DNA of 64,000 nt. Source: Ciona intestinalis (taxonomy: Eukaryota; Chordata; Ascidiacea; Phlebobranchia; Cionidae). Of the stretch, positions 1 to 12,078 are shown piece by piece (position 1 is the stretch's first letter; each line of letters opens with the position of its first letter). Where the stretch lies: contig NC_020170.2 in NCBI RefSeq assembly GCF_000224145.3, forward strand, positions 3,612,646 through 3,676,645. The letters run 5' to 3'. The notes beneath the pieces were generated by a model that worked only from the letters and a program-made list of their open reading frames with translations, was not told the origin of the DNA and did no database searches. The position numbers were made by a program, and so were the translations under genes.

Positions 1-2358
1 GTTAACTTTCAAACCTTTGGCAACTCACTCATGGTCTTGTTTCGACTGGTAACATCAGCGGGGTGGAATGACGTGATGGATCCTCTCATGAATACAAGGG
101 ATTGTATACCACTAACTGATAACAACCCTGGAAACTGTGGGGATCCTGTAGCAGCTGTTTTGTATTTTGTCTTCTATATCTTTATTATATTTTTGGGTGA
201 GTATTAAAAAAGTAGTACATTTTGTGAATCCTAACAAATAGTGTGGTATTTTTGTTTTTTTCATATGGTGGGGAAAATGGGACACCTTTATCACCTAATA
301 TCTAAATGTATTGTTAGTATTTTAAACAATTAACAACGGTCTATGGGAGTCATGAGGATAAGGTTCTATAATTCTCTGAATGTTATTTGATTACTATTAA
401 ATTAGACTGGAAAACAAAAAAAAAAGGTGTACCATCTTTCCCCATGTCACTAGATTTATCTTTACAGTAATATAGATAAATTGAACGATTTTTAAAATGT
501 AACAGAACGATTTTAAACATATAAAAGTTTACATTTGGAATGGAATATTACCTGCCTGTTAACCAGAGGATACTGAGTTCAAAGCCCAAAAATGCCACCA
601 TAGAGCATAACATAATCCTTTCATTTAAACTGTCATTTCTTTCCACAGTGATAGTGAACATGTACATAGCCATTATTCTCGAGAATTTTGATGAGATTTT
701 CCAGCAAGATGAGTGCGGGGTGTCACAGGGTGATTTCGAGACGTTTTACATGGTCTGGGGTCGTTACGATCCAAGGGCAACTCAGTTTGTGACACTGACT
801 GAGCTCTCCAACTTACTACATGATTTGCACCCCCCTTTCCAACTTCCAAAACCCAATCTGGTAAACTACTTAATCAACTTTTTCATATTTTTTTTTAAAT
901 GTTTCTAATATTTTTATTTATCTCTTCGAAAACAATAGCGAAGATCAGCTGATAATTTGTAAGTTTAAATAGGAAATCAGGTCTGTAGGTGTGATTTATT
1001 AAACATATAGTATAAAAAGACAAAAAACACAAAACAAAGCCGCAACTCTCATTCAGTTATTTCAGTATATAAAAAAACTAATAAATTTCATGCACGAGGT
1101 GTGTGAAAGAGAACATCTGTTTTAAAGCGACTAATGTTTCCCCGCCACGCACGAATAAAAGAGTTGCAATCATTAATTCATTATATGACATTTTTAAGTT
1201 TTTCATTCAAAAACTATTTTAGGTCAAAATCGGGGCCTTGGACCTACCTGTATTATACGGGGACAAAGTCCACTGTTTGGACGTTCTGTTCGCGCTGGTG
1301 AAGCGCATTTTAGGAGAAGTAGAAATATCTGCAGATATGAAAAAGGAAGCTGAAGAGAGATTGCTAAAATCTTTTCCAAACCGAAGCACATTAAAAGCTG
1401 AAACTACTACGCTTGTTCTCAGGCAGCAAATACGTGCTGCTAAAATAATTCAGGTCAGAAGCTTTTACTCTGCTTTTAATTCGTTTCTGCCTAAATAAAC
1501 GCTCACACAAAAAAATTAATTTATATCCACCTGAATAAGTGATTCTGCAATGGTATAATTGACCAGGCCTAAATATGGTATAATTGCAACCACTTTTTCG
1601 TTTAAAATGTTTCGTTTTAAATTGTTGCTTATGTTGTTGTTTCTTACTTACCCGTTCAAAATGTTCAGGACGCTTGGAAATCCTTTGCTAAACTTCGAAA
1701 AGAGGCTGGGTCATCTAACGGAACCAAGGAATCCTCACCTACTGATAAATGGGACTGCATGTTGAAGCTTNAACCCCGTCCTACTAGCACACCTGTTCTA
1801 ATCGGCGCTACCGACGAATTCTTAACTCCTGAACCAATAGTTGAGACAAAAGACGATGCTGGTAACGTTGAAGACAAAATGGAGAAAATTACTGAAGAGA
1901 AAACAGACACCACCGAGGTATTGGATGTACCATCGCCGTCCAAGTCGCCGCTGCTAACTGTCAATAATGCCAATAACAACAGCAACACCACCAGCGCTGT
2001 ACCCGCTCCCCAAGTCGTGCCAAACGTGTCTTCGTTCCCGAATCGAACGATAGATAAGCCCATCAAAATAATTGAGAACACACATGCGTTCGTGTCACCC
2101 GACAAGTCGCCTAATTTCTCGGCGTTTCAATCGCGCCCGAAAACTGCAGCCGACGTCCGCGTGAGGGCGCTAGTGAACACTTCGCGGCCGAAATCTGCCG
2201 AAAGAGTTCGGATGACAGACTTGGCTACTGGCCCGAGAGCTAAACAGAGGGTACAGAACCCCCGCTTAGAACCACAGAAGCAGAACTTCTTAAAAGAAAC
2301 GACTTCTTTTACGAGCGACGCGTCAAATTTTCCCGCAAAGACCGATAAAGAGTCTTGA
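1..2358 (+). CDS. Voltage-gated sodium channel alpha subunit, C-terminal part (3' exons)
   Basis: Exons 1-196 (cut by the window edge), 649-860, 1223-1453 and 1669-2358; the joined frame gives 442 residues and a TGA stop. Exon 1 encodes the domain IV pore loop with TSAGWND, whose alanine is the fourth residue of a DEKA-type selectivity filter, followed by S6. S6 runs across the first intron into VNMYIAIILENF. Exon 2 continues with the conserved post-S6 EF-hand-like region (QFVTLTELSNLLHDLHPP). Exon 3 carries the LPVLYGDKVHCLDVLFALVK block. The exon 3/4 join makes an IQ-like calmodulin site (KIIQDAWKSFAKLRK). The last ~200 residues are low-complexity and S/T/P-rich, as expected for a divergent cytoplasmic tail. 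This is a plasma-membrane channel for action potentials. A Nav1-type channel is favoured, but Nav2-type cannot be excluded from domain IV alone. Base 1771 is n inside a codon NAA, so that residue is unknown and could in principle be a stop. Confidence 0.93.
264..452 (-). mobile_element. MITE copy 1 (sodium channel intron)
   Basis: About 190 bp starting tatggtggggaaaatgggac and ending in the near inverse ccatctttccccatg. The middle contains the family signature acaacggtctatgggagtc. It lies in the intron between channel exons 1 and 2, reverse relative to copy 2. Confidence 0.8.
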
Positions 2359-2662
2359 CCATAGTTAACCTTTTTACCAAACGCCGTAAACATTATTGCT
2401 TTTTTTCCGCGGGAGCTGTGCTATTTTAAAATAATTTGCACATCTGTACTTATAACATAACCGAAGTGAACGTAAACCGTGCTTATTTTACCATCCCCGC
2501 ACTTCTTAACGTTGTACATCTCCTTGCGTCTTACGCTTAGTATTTATTTTGCTTGATTCACAATCCTGTTTATGCGAGTGTAATGTAAATTGTGAGCAGA
2601 TACAAAACGTTGTGTTATTATATGAATACTTCGTAGTTTTAGCCAATAATGTTTGCATAACC

Positions 2663-2830
2663 AGGACAGTAGCACAGTGATTAGGGCGCTCAGCCCATAA
2701 CCCGAAGGATAGCAGGCTCGAAGCTCGATGTTGCAACCATTGGGTTCATGCGATTGAGCACAATGAACGGTAATTACTTCAACCCAGCGGTCACATTATA
2801 AAACCCCCAATTGCCTGGTCACGCAAGAAT
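2663..2830 (+). mobile_element. tRNA-derived SINE-like copy
   Basis: The head gtagcacagtgattagggcg resembles a pol III A box and is followed ~40 bp later by a B-box-like ggctcgaagctcgatg. The body then contains the shared tail phrase ttcaacccagcggtcac, found in many other copies in the window. The 3' tail is truncated. Confidence 0.65.
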
Positions 2831-2896
2831 AACCAAGTCATTTCTATGAAAAAAGAGCTGCAACTACAGAATTAAAATATTATGAACCTAACGTTA

Positions 2897-3093
2897 TATA
2901 GTAAGTTGGGGGAAGATGGGACACCTTTTTATTCTATTTTCTCGCCCAATTTGGTAGTAAACAAATAAAATGCAAAGAATTATAAAAGCGTATCCTAACG
3001 ACTTCCCTAGACCGTTGTTAATTGTTTAAAACACGATCAAGACATTTAGATATTATGTGCTAAAGGTGTCCCATCTTTCCCCACCCTACTGTA
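2897..3093 (+). mobile_element. MITE copy 2
   Basis: A complete ~195-bp member. The left end gttgggggaagatgggacac is mirrored at the right end as gtgtcccatctttccccacc. Internal phrases are tttggtagtaaacaaataaa and gaccgttgttaattgttt. It is flanked by ta-rich sequence. Confidence 0.88.
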
Positions 3094-3911
3094 ACTAACG
3101 AATGATTTATAACGACAAGCATGCTGGAAAACGTTGTGTGATAAAAACGGCCCAATAGAAAGAAATGTATTGTATTATTGTATATTATCTGCGCTAAATG
3201 ACTCTTGTGGTCTTTATTCGTTTGTGCCCGACTATCAGGTGTACTAACTATATAGCATACACACCTAATGGCATAAAACTACACACTTAATTGTCTTTCT
3301 AAAAAGTCAGATTCGGTACAGTTATACGTACTTTAGTCTAACTAACTTTGTCTTTTAGGTAAATTGAAAACGTTGAAGGCAGAAACACTGCCGCGCTTTA
3401 AATTTTCTCGCGTGCCGCGCTTTTTTAGTCGACTTGATTACACAATCAGCACATTTGAGCTATACTCTTACTATTAAGGCACCAGTTCAACACGTTAGGA
3501 CAAACCCACAAAACTGTACCACCCGGCACACACAGTGTAGAGAGAGTAAGGTCGGTGTAGCATCGTTTCAGCACATTAAAAAATATTTACGATTTACACC
3601 AGTACAGGCTCGGTGCTAAATGTCGAAGAGTAAATAACAAGCGGTATATAGTAATACATTTGTCGAAACAGAACAGTATATAGTTAAAAGTAGATAGGAC
3701 ATCAGCTCTGACATATCCTCATTAATATGTAGCTTCATATATATGCAAGTAAGATTCGATAACTGTTTTGTTCTGCTTTTCTTGAAACGTCGAAAGTTGC
3801 AGCGCAGCGGTAGACTGCTTACAGCAAAAAAAAACTTTGGAGTCCCGTTTTCTCTGTAACAGCAGTAACACATAAGAATGTAAGCGGCAATGTGGAACCA
3901 ATGTAAAAACT

Positions 3912-6900
3912 TCAGTGTAACTTAAACCAATGGTGCGGTAAAACAATACGAGCTATTTCAGCCAGTGATTTCGCGTACCAATGAATTCCAACGTCGCTGT
4001 TGGTTCGCCTTAAATAAGGAAAAGAACGTATTGGAAGCATAGCGGCATGCGCTAACGTCTCTGACCCTATAACTCCATAGCAAGACGCAACTATACCGTC
4101 CACGACTACAGTGCCGTGTGCGGTAAGCGGGGCATATAGACCGTCCCCAGTTACCGTAGTAACCGATTCCACGCGTGAAGGTTGAATTTCAAAACCACCC
4201 GGGCTTGGATGGTTGTATAAACGTATTGGCCTGAAAAAATGTCTCCGGCGAAAACCGCTCTTTTGGTCGCGGAAAATGAGTTTGAGCAGTTCGTCTGCGT
4301 CGCTATGAACAGCATATGATTTGCTGTGAGTCGTATAGTTTCAAGCTGAGATCGAATTTCGATGTATGAGCCTCCGATTTCAGGCTGTTTGTCCAGAAAC
4401 ATAATGACTTCGGAAAATACGGGTTTTCCTGTAGTACGGTCCACAGCTAATATCCGATCCCCTACGTTTACTTTGTTCATTGGGATGACGGACCCGCTTT
4501 CGTTTCTAACTTCGCTTACGCCGTCGAAGCATCCTCCGTACTTCGCTGCATCTGAGTTATCTGTCGCATATAGATAGCTGGTTAAAATTTTGGTCTTATC
4601 ATATAGTACTGTGGAAAAAATGGAACTCCTTTAGCACATAATATCCAAACATCCTGATTTGTTTTACAATCAACAACGGTCTATGGGAGTCGTCAAGTTA
4701 TGATTTCAAAATTCTTTGAATGTTCTTTGTTTATACCAAAAGGAACGAAAAAATAGAATGTGTCCTATATTTCCCCACACTACTATATATATAACTGTAC
4801 AGGGTCAGATTGGGTGATTTGGTTAAATTAGATTTACTGCTAAATTAGTTTTACTTTTAAAATACAATGTGTGCGTCTGCAGTTATATACATTTTATTCC
4901 GTGATCATTGTATGGTGTTTAAATGTAGATATACATAAGTATAGTTGGGTGGCGTATAAGATGAATGTTTTCATTCTATATATCGTTCCATTTGGTAGTA
5001 AACAAATAATATTTAGAGAATCGTCGATACATCACATCGCAAAATGTGGTAACTCATACGTTTAGCAATTTTGTGGTCCAAAATCTTTAGTGCTTTTAAT
5101 TTTGTCGCGTGTAATTATTTTTTCTCTAGTTTACCCACTAACTTAACAATGGCTCCCGGGGTGTTTTATATTTGAATGCAGCAGCTGTATATGTTTTAAT
5201 ATAGATTATATCAAGAGCTATAGGGATTATTTGTACAGATGTAGAAATACGTTGAAGTAGCTGATAAAGCACGTACATAAAATCCAATTATTAAATATGA
5301 AATCGTTTTATTGTAAAACATACAACAAACGTACCCTTGGTCAGCAGATATACTCAACTTAGACTGGATATATTTTAGTGAAAAGATCACATAGTACCGT
5401 GGGGTAAGATGGGATACTGTTTGCACCCAAATCCCATATTTCTTAATCGTGTTTTTAACAATTAACAACGCTGTTTTGGAGCCGCGAGGTTACGGTAATA
5501 TAATTCTGTTAATATTCTTCGCTTACTATACCGAATGGAACGACAAAAGACAATCATAACATGTCCCACCTTACCCCATCCTACTCTACCCTTAAATTGT
5601 TTTGTATCTAGAGCTCATTTGTCTAAATAATAGGCTCTTTAGTTCCCTTTTAGTTTTCAATATTTTTTACATACCTTTTTACCCTATATAAGGTCACGTT
5701 TAGAGCGGATTTTTTTATACCAATACTTTTTAATTGAAACAGCAATACTGAAAACAAGAAAGGGATTACACAACGTGTTGGAAATTTCGGACTCCAAACT
5801 ACGAATCCCAGGACGGACTTAATCCCTTCAAACAAGATCGCGTGAGTGTATCACTATTGTGTGTTTGTGAGTAATGTCCTTCGCCACTTCGGTGGCGCGT
5901 CAGCGTTAGTTCTTGCCGTCGCTATTAGCCCAGCATCAAACAGTGTTTTAAATAAACAGCAACACTGCCGTGACATTTACAAGGGTTTGAACATGTGTTG
6001 GTGTAAAGGGTGGGGGCTGATGCACTGGCGGGCGTTTCGACCGCGCTCAAACACGATGACGAGCTTTTAATAGCAGTAGAGCAAACTTACCGGCACGCAC
6101 GCTTGCGTGGACGTAAAACTTGGACTCATAATAGACCCAGTCGAATCCCGACTCCACGGCAAGCCTCGCCAATAAACCGTTTTTCGACAAGTCATTGTCA
6201 CTGGTTTTGATGTCTACGGCTCTCCCTGTTTGCAAATGGTCATAGGTTATAATGCTATGGGGAAATATTCCTCTGGGTGTTTTTTGGTTTGAAATGCTAT
6301 TTTAGGCAATTCAATAGTATATTTTTATCCATGGCCGTCATTTTTAGAATCAGGAGTGGGAAAATGGCAGCTGTATCGCAAGCATATAGTCTGAAGTGAC
6401 GTTTCAAACACTCATTATCTATTAATACACCTTATACTCACTGTCGAGCACCTTAGCAGCTCTCAAAGCCCAGCAAATTACGCTGGACGCTAAATTTAAA
6501 AAATCAAATAATAAACACTGGTAACAAAGGGCAATGAACGCTAATGTTTTATATTACCATTGTTCAACCAAACGACACCTTAAAGCAAACCCATATTAAA
6601 CAAATTTTAAGATAAACATAGCGCTAGTACATCGCACGATATACAGATGCCGAATAACGTTTCGCTTCGTTTTAATTTAAGATGTAGTTCGATGTATAAA
6701 TAAAGGTTTAAAGTCTATTAAAATCACGATTTTTCGTATACGGTTTGTAGCTTGCTTTATCCTCGGAGGCGGAAAACTACTATCGTTATAACACGGATGC
6801 TTTGTTTTATACACATCGTGCCCGCTGATTGAGTTATGTCACATGTAGTTTTAAGGGTGCGTTTTTTTCTGTACGACTTACAATTTAGACAACCATTATA

Positions 6901-9900
6901 CAGTGACCGCTGGGTTGGGGCAATTGCCGTTACGTGTCTTGTCCAAGGACACATACGCCCAAGATGGTAGCAGCGACAACCTTTAAACCCATAACCTTTA
7001 TAAAGGACATTAACTGTTGTTGTTATTTACCTTCATAGTGAAGGGATCCTTTCCGGTGTACCCCGTCCCCATCCCAAGCTTCGATAACTTTAAGGCTCAC
7101 ACCGGCCCATGTGTTCTTCACCAACATTGACAAGAGATTGACTTTGTCTTTGCATCTCTGTGTGAAAATAACTTAAAGTACTGTGGGGTTGATGAAATAC
7201 GTTAGAACCTAAAATCCCTTATTCCCTGATCGTGTTTGGAACAATATTCAACGCTCTTTTAGAGTCGCGGGGCTATGGTTATATTATTCTGTTAATATTC
7301 TTTGTTTACTACCAAATGGGACAAGAAAAATAAAAATGTCCTATCGTACCCCGGCACCATACTACATTTTAACGTGGGTAAAGTTCCAGGCTGGAAAACC
7401 CACTATAGAGTGAATGACGACATATAACGGAAAATGTTGTGATAGCTTCTAGATCAATAACTAAAGCCTTAGTCTAAGGGCAAGTCGTGAGGTCAACGAG
7501 CCAGTATTTTCCTTGTGCGAAGTCGACGCACAGACCTGGTCCTTGTTGTGTGAAAAAACACCACTTGAATACCTTAAGGGGTGCTCAAACCAGGGCCAAG
7601 AGGCGGCCACAATGGAAAACGTTGGAAACGACCTGGTGACTGCATTGTGTTTTGATTGGAGTTGCTTGGAAATTGGTGAAAAGCGATTTTTCTTTTGTCC
7701 GGCGCGCATAATTATTCAAGTAATACACTCAATACTCGAAGGCCTTTGAGCAACGAAAGTATTTACCGATTTTAAAATTCGTCGCATATTTGCTACCGAA
7801 GACATTCGTTTGATAAGTGATTATTTTCACCACTATTTGATTTTCCTTTTAAAAGGGCTTGTCACGTTTTAATGCCATAGCGCAGTGGGCACTTATGAGG
7901 TGTAAATGAGACGTTGAACTTCTTGTCTGTTTGAGTAAGTGGGCGACATGATAAAGGCAAATAATCCTAAACCCCGATTCGTTCGTGTCCCAATTCAAAT
8001 CAAATGGAATATCAAAGGCTGTCGTAATGGTCATAAGCTTTTCCATAGTCTTTTTATATGTTAAAAGAAACCGCTCGTGACTTAGGCTAAGTCCGTATTC
8101 GTTCAAGACCTGGAGAGACGTCTTTAGCTTCAACATAACCTTTATTTTGCCCTACAGAAGTATCATAGTATGACGAACAAAGATTTTTATCTTATAAAAG
8201 TTCCGGTGAGCTACTTTAGTTAAATATTAACTCACTACGAAAAACATTACCGCCTATTCACAAAAATTTTGCAAGTGTTTTATCTATTGCACAACCTCCA
8301 ATGGGATCTAGGTTATTCCGGAATTACGCAGCCATTTTGCTTCCATAAATTTTAGTTTGTTCAGTATGTTTGCTTGCCATGTACAAACTCTTCAAGTTGG
8401 GCAAGCACAAAAAGGGCGCGGCTAAAAGACTCGTCAATAAATGACCGACATTTGCAGTAACTAATTGTTCAACTGCACGAAAACAAGTTTTTTGAATACA
8501 CGGCAACGGATAGCTCGACAGCCCCCGTATTGCCCAGAGCTATGCGGTATTTATAGCAAGAGACGTAATTCCAACTAGTTAAATATAATAAAATGACGTT
8601 TTCCTAAACAAGGCAAACATGCCATGTACCAGTTACTTACAGCATATGCTGGCGCGTGCCTCACATAAGCATTTATAATAGTCTGCCATGCTTTAGGTAT
8701 ACAGACTTCCCGCTATATGTTTTAGGTCTTACCTTTGTCATCGTTCTGTCGCTTCCATCCCGTCTCGGTCTNNNNNNNNNNNNNNNNNNNNNNNNNNNNN
8801 NNNNNNNNNNNNNNNNNNNNNNNNNNNNNNNNNNNNNNNNNNNNNNNNNNNNNNNNNNNNNNNNNNNNNNNNNNNNNNNNNNNNNNNNNNNNNNNNNNNN
8901 NNNNNNNNNNNNNNNNNNNNNNNNNNNNNNNNNNNNNNNNNNNNNNNNNNNNNNNNNNNNNNNNNNNNNNNNNNNNNNNNNNNNNNNNNNNNNNNNNNNN
9001 NNNNNNNNNNNNNNNNNNNNNNNNNNNNNNNNNNNNNNNNNNNNNNNNNNNNNNNNNNNNNNNNNNNNNNNNNNNNNNNNNNNNNNNNNNNNNNNNNNNN
9101 NNNNNNNNNNNNNNNNNNNNNNNNNNNNNNNNNNNNNNNNNNNNNNNNNNNNNNNNNNNNNNNNNNNNNNNNNNNNNNNNNNNNNNNNNNNNNNNNNNNN
9201 NNNNNNNNNNNNNNNNNNNNNNNNNNNNNNNNNNNNNNNNNNNNNNNNNNNNNNNNNNNNNNNNNNNNNNNAAAGCCTTAGTCTAAGGGCAAGTCGTGAG
9301 GTCAACGAGCCAGTATTTTCCTTGTGCGAAGTCGACGCACAGACCTGGTCCTTGTTGTGTGAAAAAACACCACTTGAATACCTTAAGGGGTGCTCAAACC
9401 AGGGCCAAGAGGCGGCCACAATGGAAAACGTTGGAAACGACCTGGTGACTGCATTGTGTTTTGATTGGAGTTGCTTGGAAATTGGTGAAAAGCGATTTTT
9501 CTTTTGTCCGGCGCGCATAATTATTCAAGTAATACACTCAATACTCGAAGGCCTTTGAGCAACGAAAGTATTTACCGATTTTAAAATTCGTCGCATATTT
9601 GCTACCGAAGACATTCGTTTGATAAGTGATTATTTTCACCACTATTTGATTTTCCTTTTAAAAGGGCTTGTCACGTTTTAATGCCATAGCGCAGTGGGCA
9701 CTTATGAGGTGTAAATGAGACGTTGAACTTCTTGTCTGTTTGAGTAAGTGGGCGACATGATAAAGGCAAATAATCCTAAACCCCGATTCGTTCGTGTCCC
9801 AATTCAAATCAAATGGAATATCAAAGGCTGTCGTAATGGTCATAAGCTTTTCCATAGTCTTTTTATATGTTAAAAGAAACCGCTCGTGACTTAGGCTAAG

Positions 9901-10837
9901 TCCGTATTTGTTCAAGACCTGGAGAAACGTCTTTAGCTTCAACATAACCTTTATTTTGCCCTACAGAAGTATCATAGTATGACGAACAAAGATTTTTATC
10001 TTATAAAAGTTCCGGTGAGCTACTTTAGTTAAATATTAACTCACTACGAAAAACATTACCGCCTATTCACAAAAATTTTGCAAGTGTTTTATCTATTGCA
10101 CAACCTCCAATAGGATCTAGGTTATTCCGGAATTACGCAGCCATTTTGCTTCCATAAATTTTAGTTTGTTCAGTATGTTTGCTTGCCATGTACAAACTCT
10201 TCAAGTTGGGCAAGCACAAAAAGGGCGCGGCTAAAAGACTCGTCAATAAATGACCGACATTTGCAGTAACTAATTGTTCAACTGCACGAAAACAAGTTTT
10301 TTGAATACACGGCAACGGATAGCTCGACAGCCCCGTATTGCCCAGAGCTATGCGGTATTTATAGCAAGAGACGTAATTCCAACTAGTTAAATATAATAAA
10401 ATGACGTTTTCCTAAACAAGGCAAACATGCCATGTACCAGTTACTTACAGCATATGCTGGCGCGTGCCTCACATAAGCATTTATAATAGTCTGCCATGCT
10501 TTAGGTATACAGACTTCCCGCTATATGTTTTAGGTCTTACCTTTGTCATCGTTCTGTCGCTTCCATCCCGTTCTCGGTCTTCAAATTCTATGTCCGTGTT
10601 GTAATTTCTCTCCAACTTCCGATATCTGGGTGTATTTCTATAAATTCTTCCTTCGCTTGGCCCACTGGCCCCGATTGTGCCTTCGGACACATGTGGCACA
10701 TACTGCTGCCTCAGCAAGGGGCGCAAATTTCGCTGGTTGGGTCGCGTACCGTATCTTGGCCCTGACCCGCATGATATGACCATGTAAACGCATAGAAAAT
10801 TGGTCAGTAACAGAACGTACCGCTTGCTGTGTGGCAT
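3912..10837 (-). CDS. hh: Hedgehog morphogen (signalling domain plus Hint autoprocessing domain)
   Basis: Exons in transcription order: 10837-10541, 7157-7031, 6225-6091, 4560-3912. Exon 1 starts with a signal peptide (~residues 1-22) followed by CGSGPRYG, where Cys23 is the expected palmitoylated N-terminus. Exons 2 and 3 complete the signalling domain. The Zn ligands His139 (SLHYE), Asp146 (GRAVD) and His181 (YVHASV) are present, as are calcium-site acidic residues in IEAWDGDG. Exon 4 begins the Hint domain at GGCF; autocleavage with cholesterol transfer is expected between Gly196 and Cys197. [12 protein letters not shown] and ASCYGVI motifs follow, and the protein ends after GIHWYAKSL. An intron splits ...HYE/GRAVD..., dividing what is a single exon in vertebrates. 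The reading frame breaks once in exon 4 (about 4172-4220); adding one base would give ~402 residues. Ciona is known to have two hedgehog genes; I cannot say which this is. Confidence 0.94.
4602..4789 (-). mobile_element. MITE copy 3 (Hedgehog intron 3)
   Basis: A diverged copy: atagtactgtggaaaaaatg at one end and tttccccacactactatat at the other, with the internal signature caacggtctatgggagtcgt. It lies just upstream of the Hint exon on the gene's strand. Confidence 0.75.
5391..5585 (-). mobile_element. MITE copy 4, ggggtaagatggga sequence type
   Basis: The ends are ccgtggggtaagatgggata and tgtcccaccttaccccatcc. The middle has a different signature from most copies (caacgctgttttggagccgc), marking a second sequence type. 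It lies in Hedgehog intron 3. Confidence 0.8.
6745..6985 (-). mobile_element. SINE-like copy (reverse), Hedgehog intron 2
   Basis: This is the reverse complement of the SINE 3' half: the tail phrase tttatcctcggaggcggaaa, then gaccgctgggttggggcaat and cttgtccaaggacacatacg. The same phrases recur in copies at 30.6, 59.9 and 63.6 kb. Confidence 0.65.
7177..7364 (-). mobile_element. MITE copy 5, ggggtaagatggga sequence type (diverged)
   Basis: It starts agtactgtggggttgatgaa, has the internal signature caacgctcttttagagtcgc, and ends cctatcgtaccccggcacca. It lies in Hedgehog intron 1, 20 bases from exon 2. Confidence 0.75.
7463..8771. repeat. Duplicated 1.3-kb block, copy 1 (probable haplotype duplicate)
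   Basis: Nearly identical to 9272-10580: both copies are 1309 bp and I found about five differences (for example ccgtattcg/ccgtatttg, caatgggat/caataggat, a 5C/4C run, cccgtctcgg/cccgttctcgg). Copy 1 runs straight into an N gap. It contains a truncated duplicate of Hedgehog exon 1 and intron 1 DNA, but no independent gene that I can support. Confidence 0.92.
8733..8771 (-). pseudogene. Truncated duplicate of Hedgehog exon 1 (3' 39 bases)
   Basis: It matches the last ~40 bases of Hedgehog exon 1 (10541-10580) with its splice donor, but has a one-base deletion and is cut by the gap. Most likely it is an assembly copy of the other haplotype rather than a real extra exon. Confidence 0.85.
8772..9271. 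other. Assembly gap (500 N)
   Basis: A run of exactly 500 unknown bases, a conventional placeholder length. It separates the two copies of the duplicated block. Confidence 0.99.
9272..10580. repeat. Duplicated 1.3-kb block, copy 2
   Basis: Second copy of 7463-8771. It begins at the first base after the gap and continues without interruption into the complete Hedgehog exon 1 (10541-10837), so this is the copy contiguous with the functional 5' end of the gene. Confidence 0.92.
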
Positions 10838-12078
10838 GACTGTCCCGCTTATACGTTACTCGCCTCCTGGCCAAAGCCTACTCGGAACATTTGCGCTGCT
10901 TCCGTTGACTCCAAGTGCTGTGATAAGTGCATTGAGTCGCTAGCGTGAAAACTCCGAATGAGGGCTCTCGCCAGGCTTAATCAGAAGTAAGAGCAATGTT
11001 TACTTTAGTGAACGTCTATTTTCTTGCGACGATGCAACGTAAGAAGACAGGCAAACAAAAGAGCTGTGTTCGATCGGATGATTCTATACATGAATGTTTG
11101 TAACGCCGACGACTTATTAGAGTATATATGTCGGGCCCTGTAAAGATTTTTTTGAATTGTATAATCCCCACTTAATGTCGGTATTACAGCTTTCCCAGCG
11201 GTCGTTATAGCCAAGCTGCGCAAATGCGATTAAACAGTCGGCCAGTCATTTCACCCATTGGAATAGTGAGCCTAAAGAAAACAAACACATTTTTAGTGTA
11301 TAACCGCTCAAACAAAGGCTAATATTCCCTATGTAACTAACACAGCGCTGTTGAGTATTTCGCCACCCATGAAGATCGTTAAATACCTATTTGCAACGTC
11401 AAGTGAAAGTTTATATAGTTCCTAACTACAATTCGAAATCTTTTAAGTAAAGTTTGGTTTATTTATTGCAATACAAAATATAAAATTAAACGTTGCGAAC
11501 AAATGTATTACGTATACGCAATTATAAAAAACTTTTGAAAATGTATCTTTAAATTTTAATATATAAGTTGTACTATGCAGACCCAAAGTCATTTTATTAT
11601 TTAAAAATTAACACATGTCTACACTAGTTTTCTAGTAGTGCCCAGATCTGGCCACGGTCGGGGTAATAATGCTTTTAATTGTCCCTATCGCATCTCAGTA
11701 GGCTTATTAATACCTCAACGGAAGTGCTAAACCACATCGAAAAAACCGCCGCCTTTTCTGTGTTTGTACTCGCATATTAGGCACACAATATTTCTTTCCG
11801 TATGGCCCTTATCAACGTTACAGTAACCATTTGTTTACCTCACAATCGGCCTCATATTCGTTAACAATGATCACTTTGCTGCGTTTTATGTATTTTCTTA
11901 TCGTTTCCTGACACAATATTTGTTGTGTTACTAAGATGCAGTCACGAACTTTTTTTATCAATTTATTAATGTATTCATAAGAAAAGGCTAAATCGCAAAT
12001 CAAACATACATATATATGTTTCTTCATTTGGATATGTAGCCTAGACAGCTTCCTTGGTGCGCCACTTTTACAGAAATC

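Larger units (their letters stand above)
2359..3911. other. Intergenic interval between convergent sodium channel and Hedgehog genes
   Basis: This interval holds the 3' ends of both genes, one SINE-like copy (about 2663-2830) and one MITE (2897-3093). I see no supported coding sequence; the small ORFs at 3434-3946 are in AT-rich sequence without protein-like conservation. No canonical AATAAA signal close to either stop codon was obvious. Confidence 0.6.

Noticed and set aside
7849..8136. 95-codon minus-strand ORF, repeated at 9658-9945, in Hedgehog intron 1
   Set aside because: The two haplotype-like copies differ at two bases within it and both changes alter the amino acid (Ser/Phe, Glu/Lys). 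There are no splice signals or recognisable domain, so coding is not supported.
8656..9558. Long ORFs of 183-300 codons crossing 8772-9271
   Set aside because: They exist only because the 500 N bases are translated as unknown residues.
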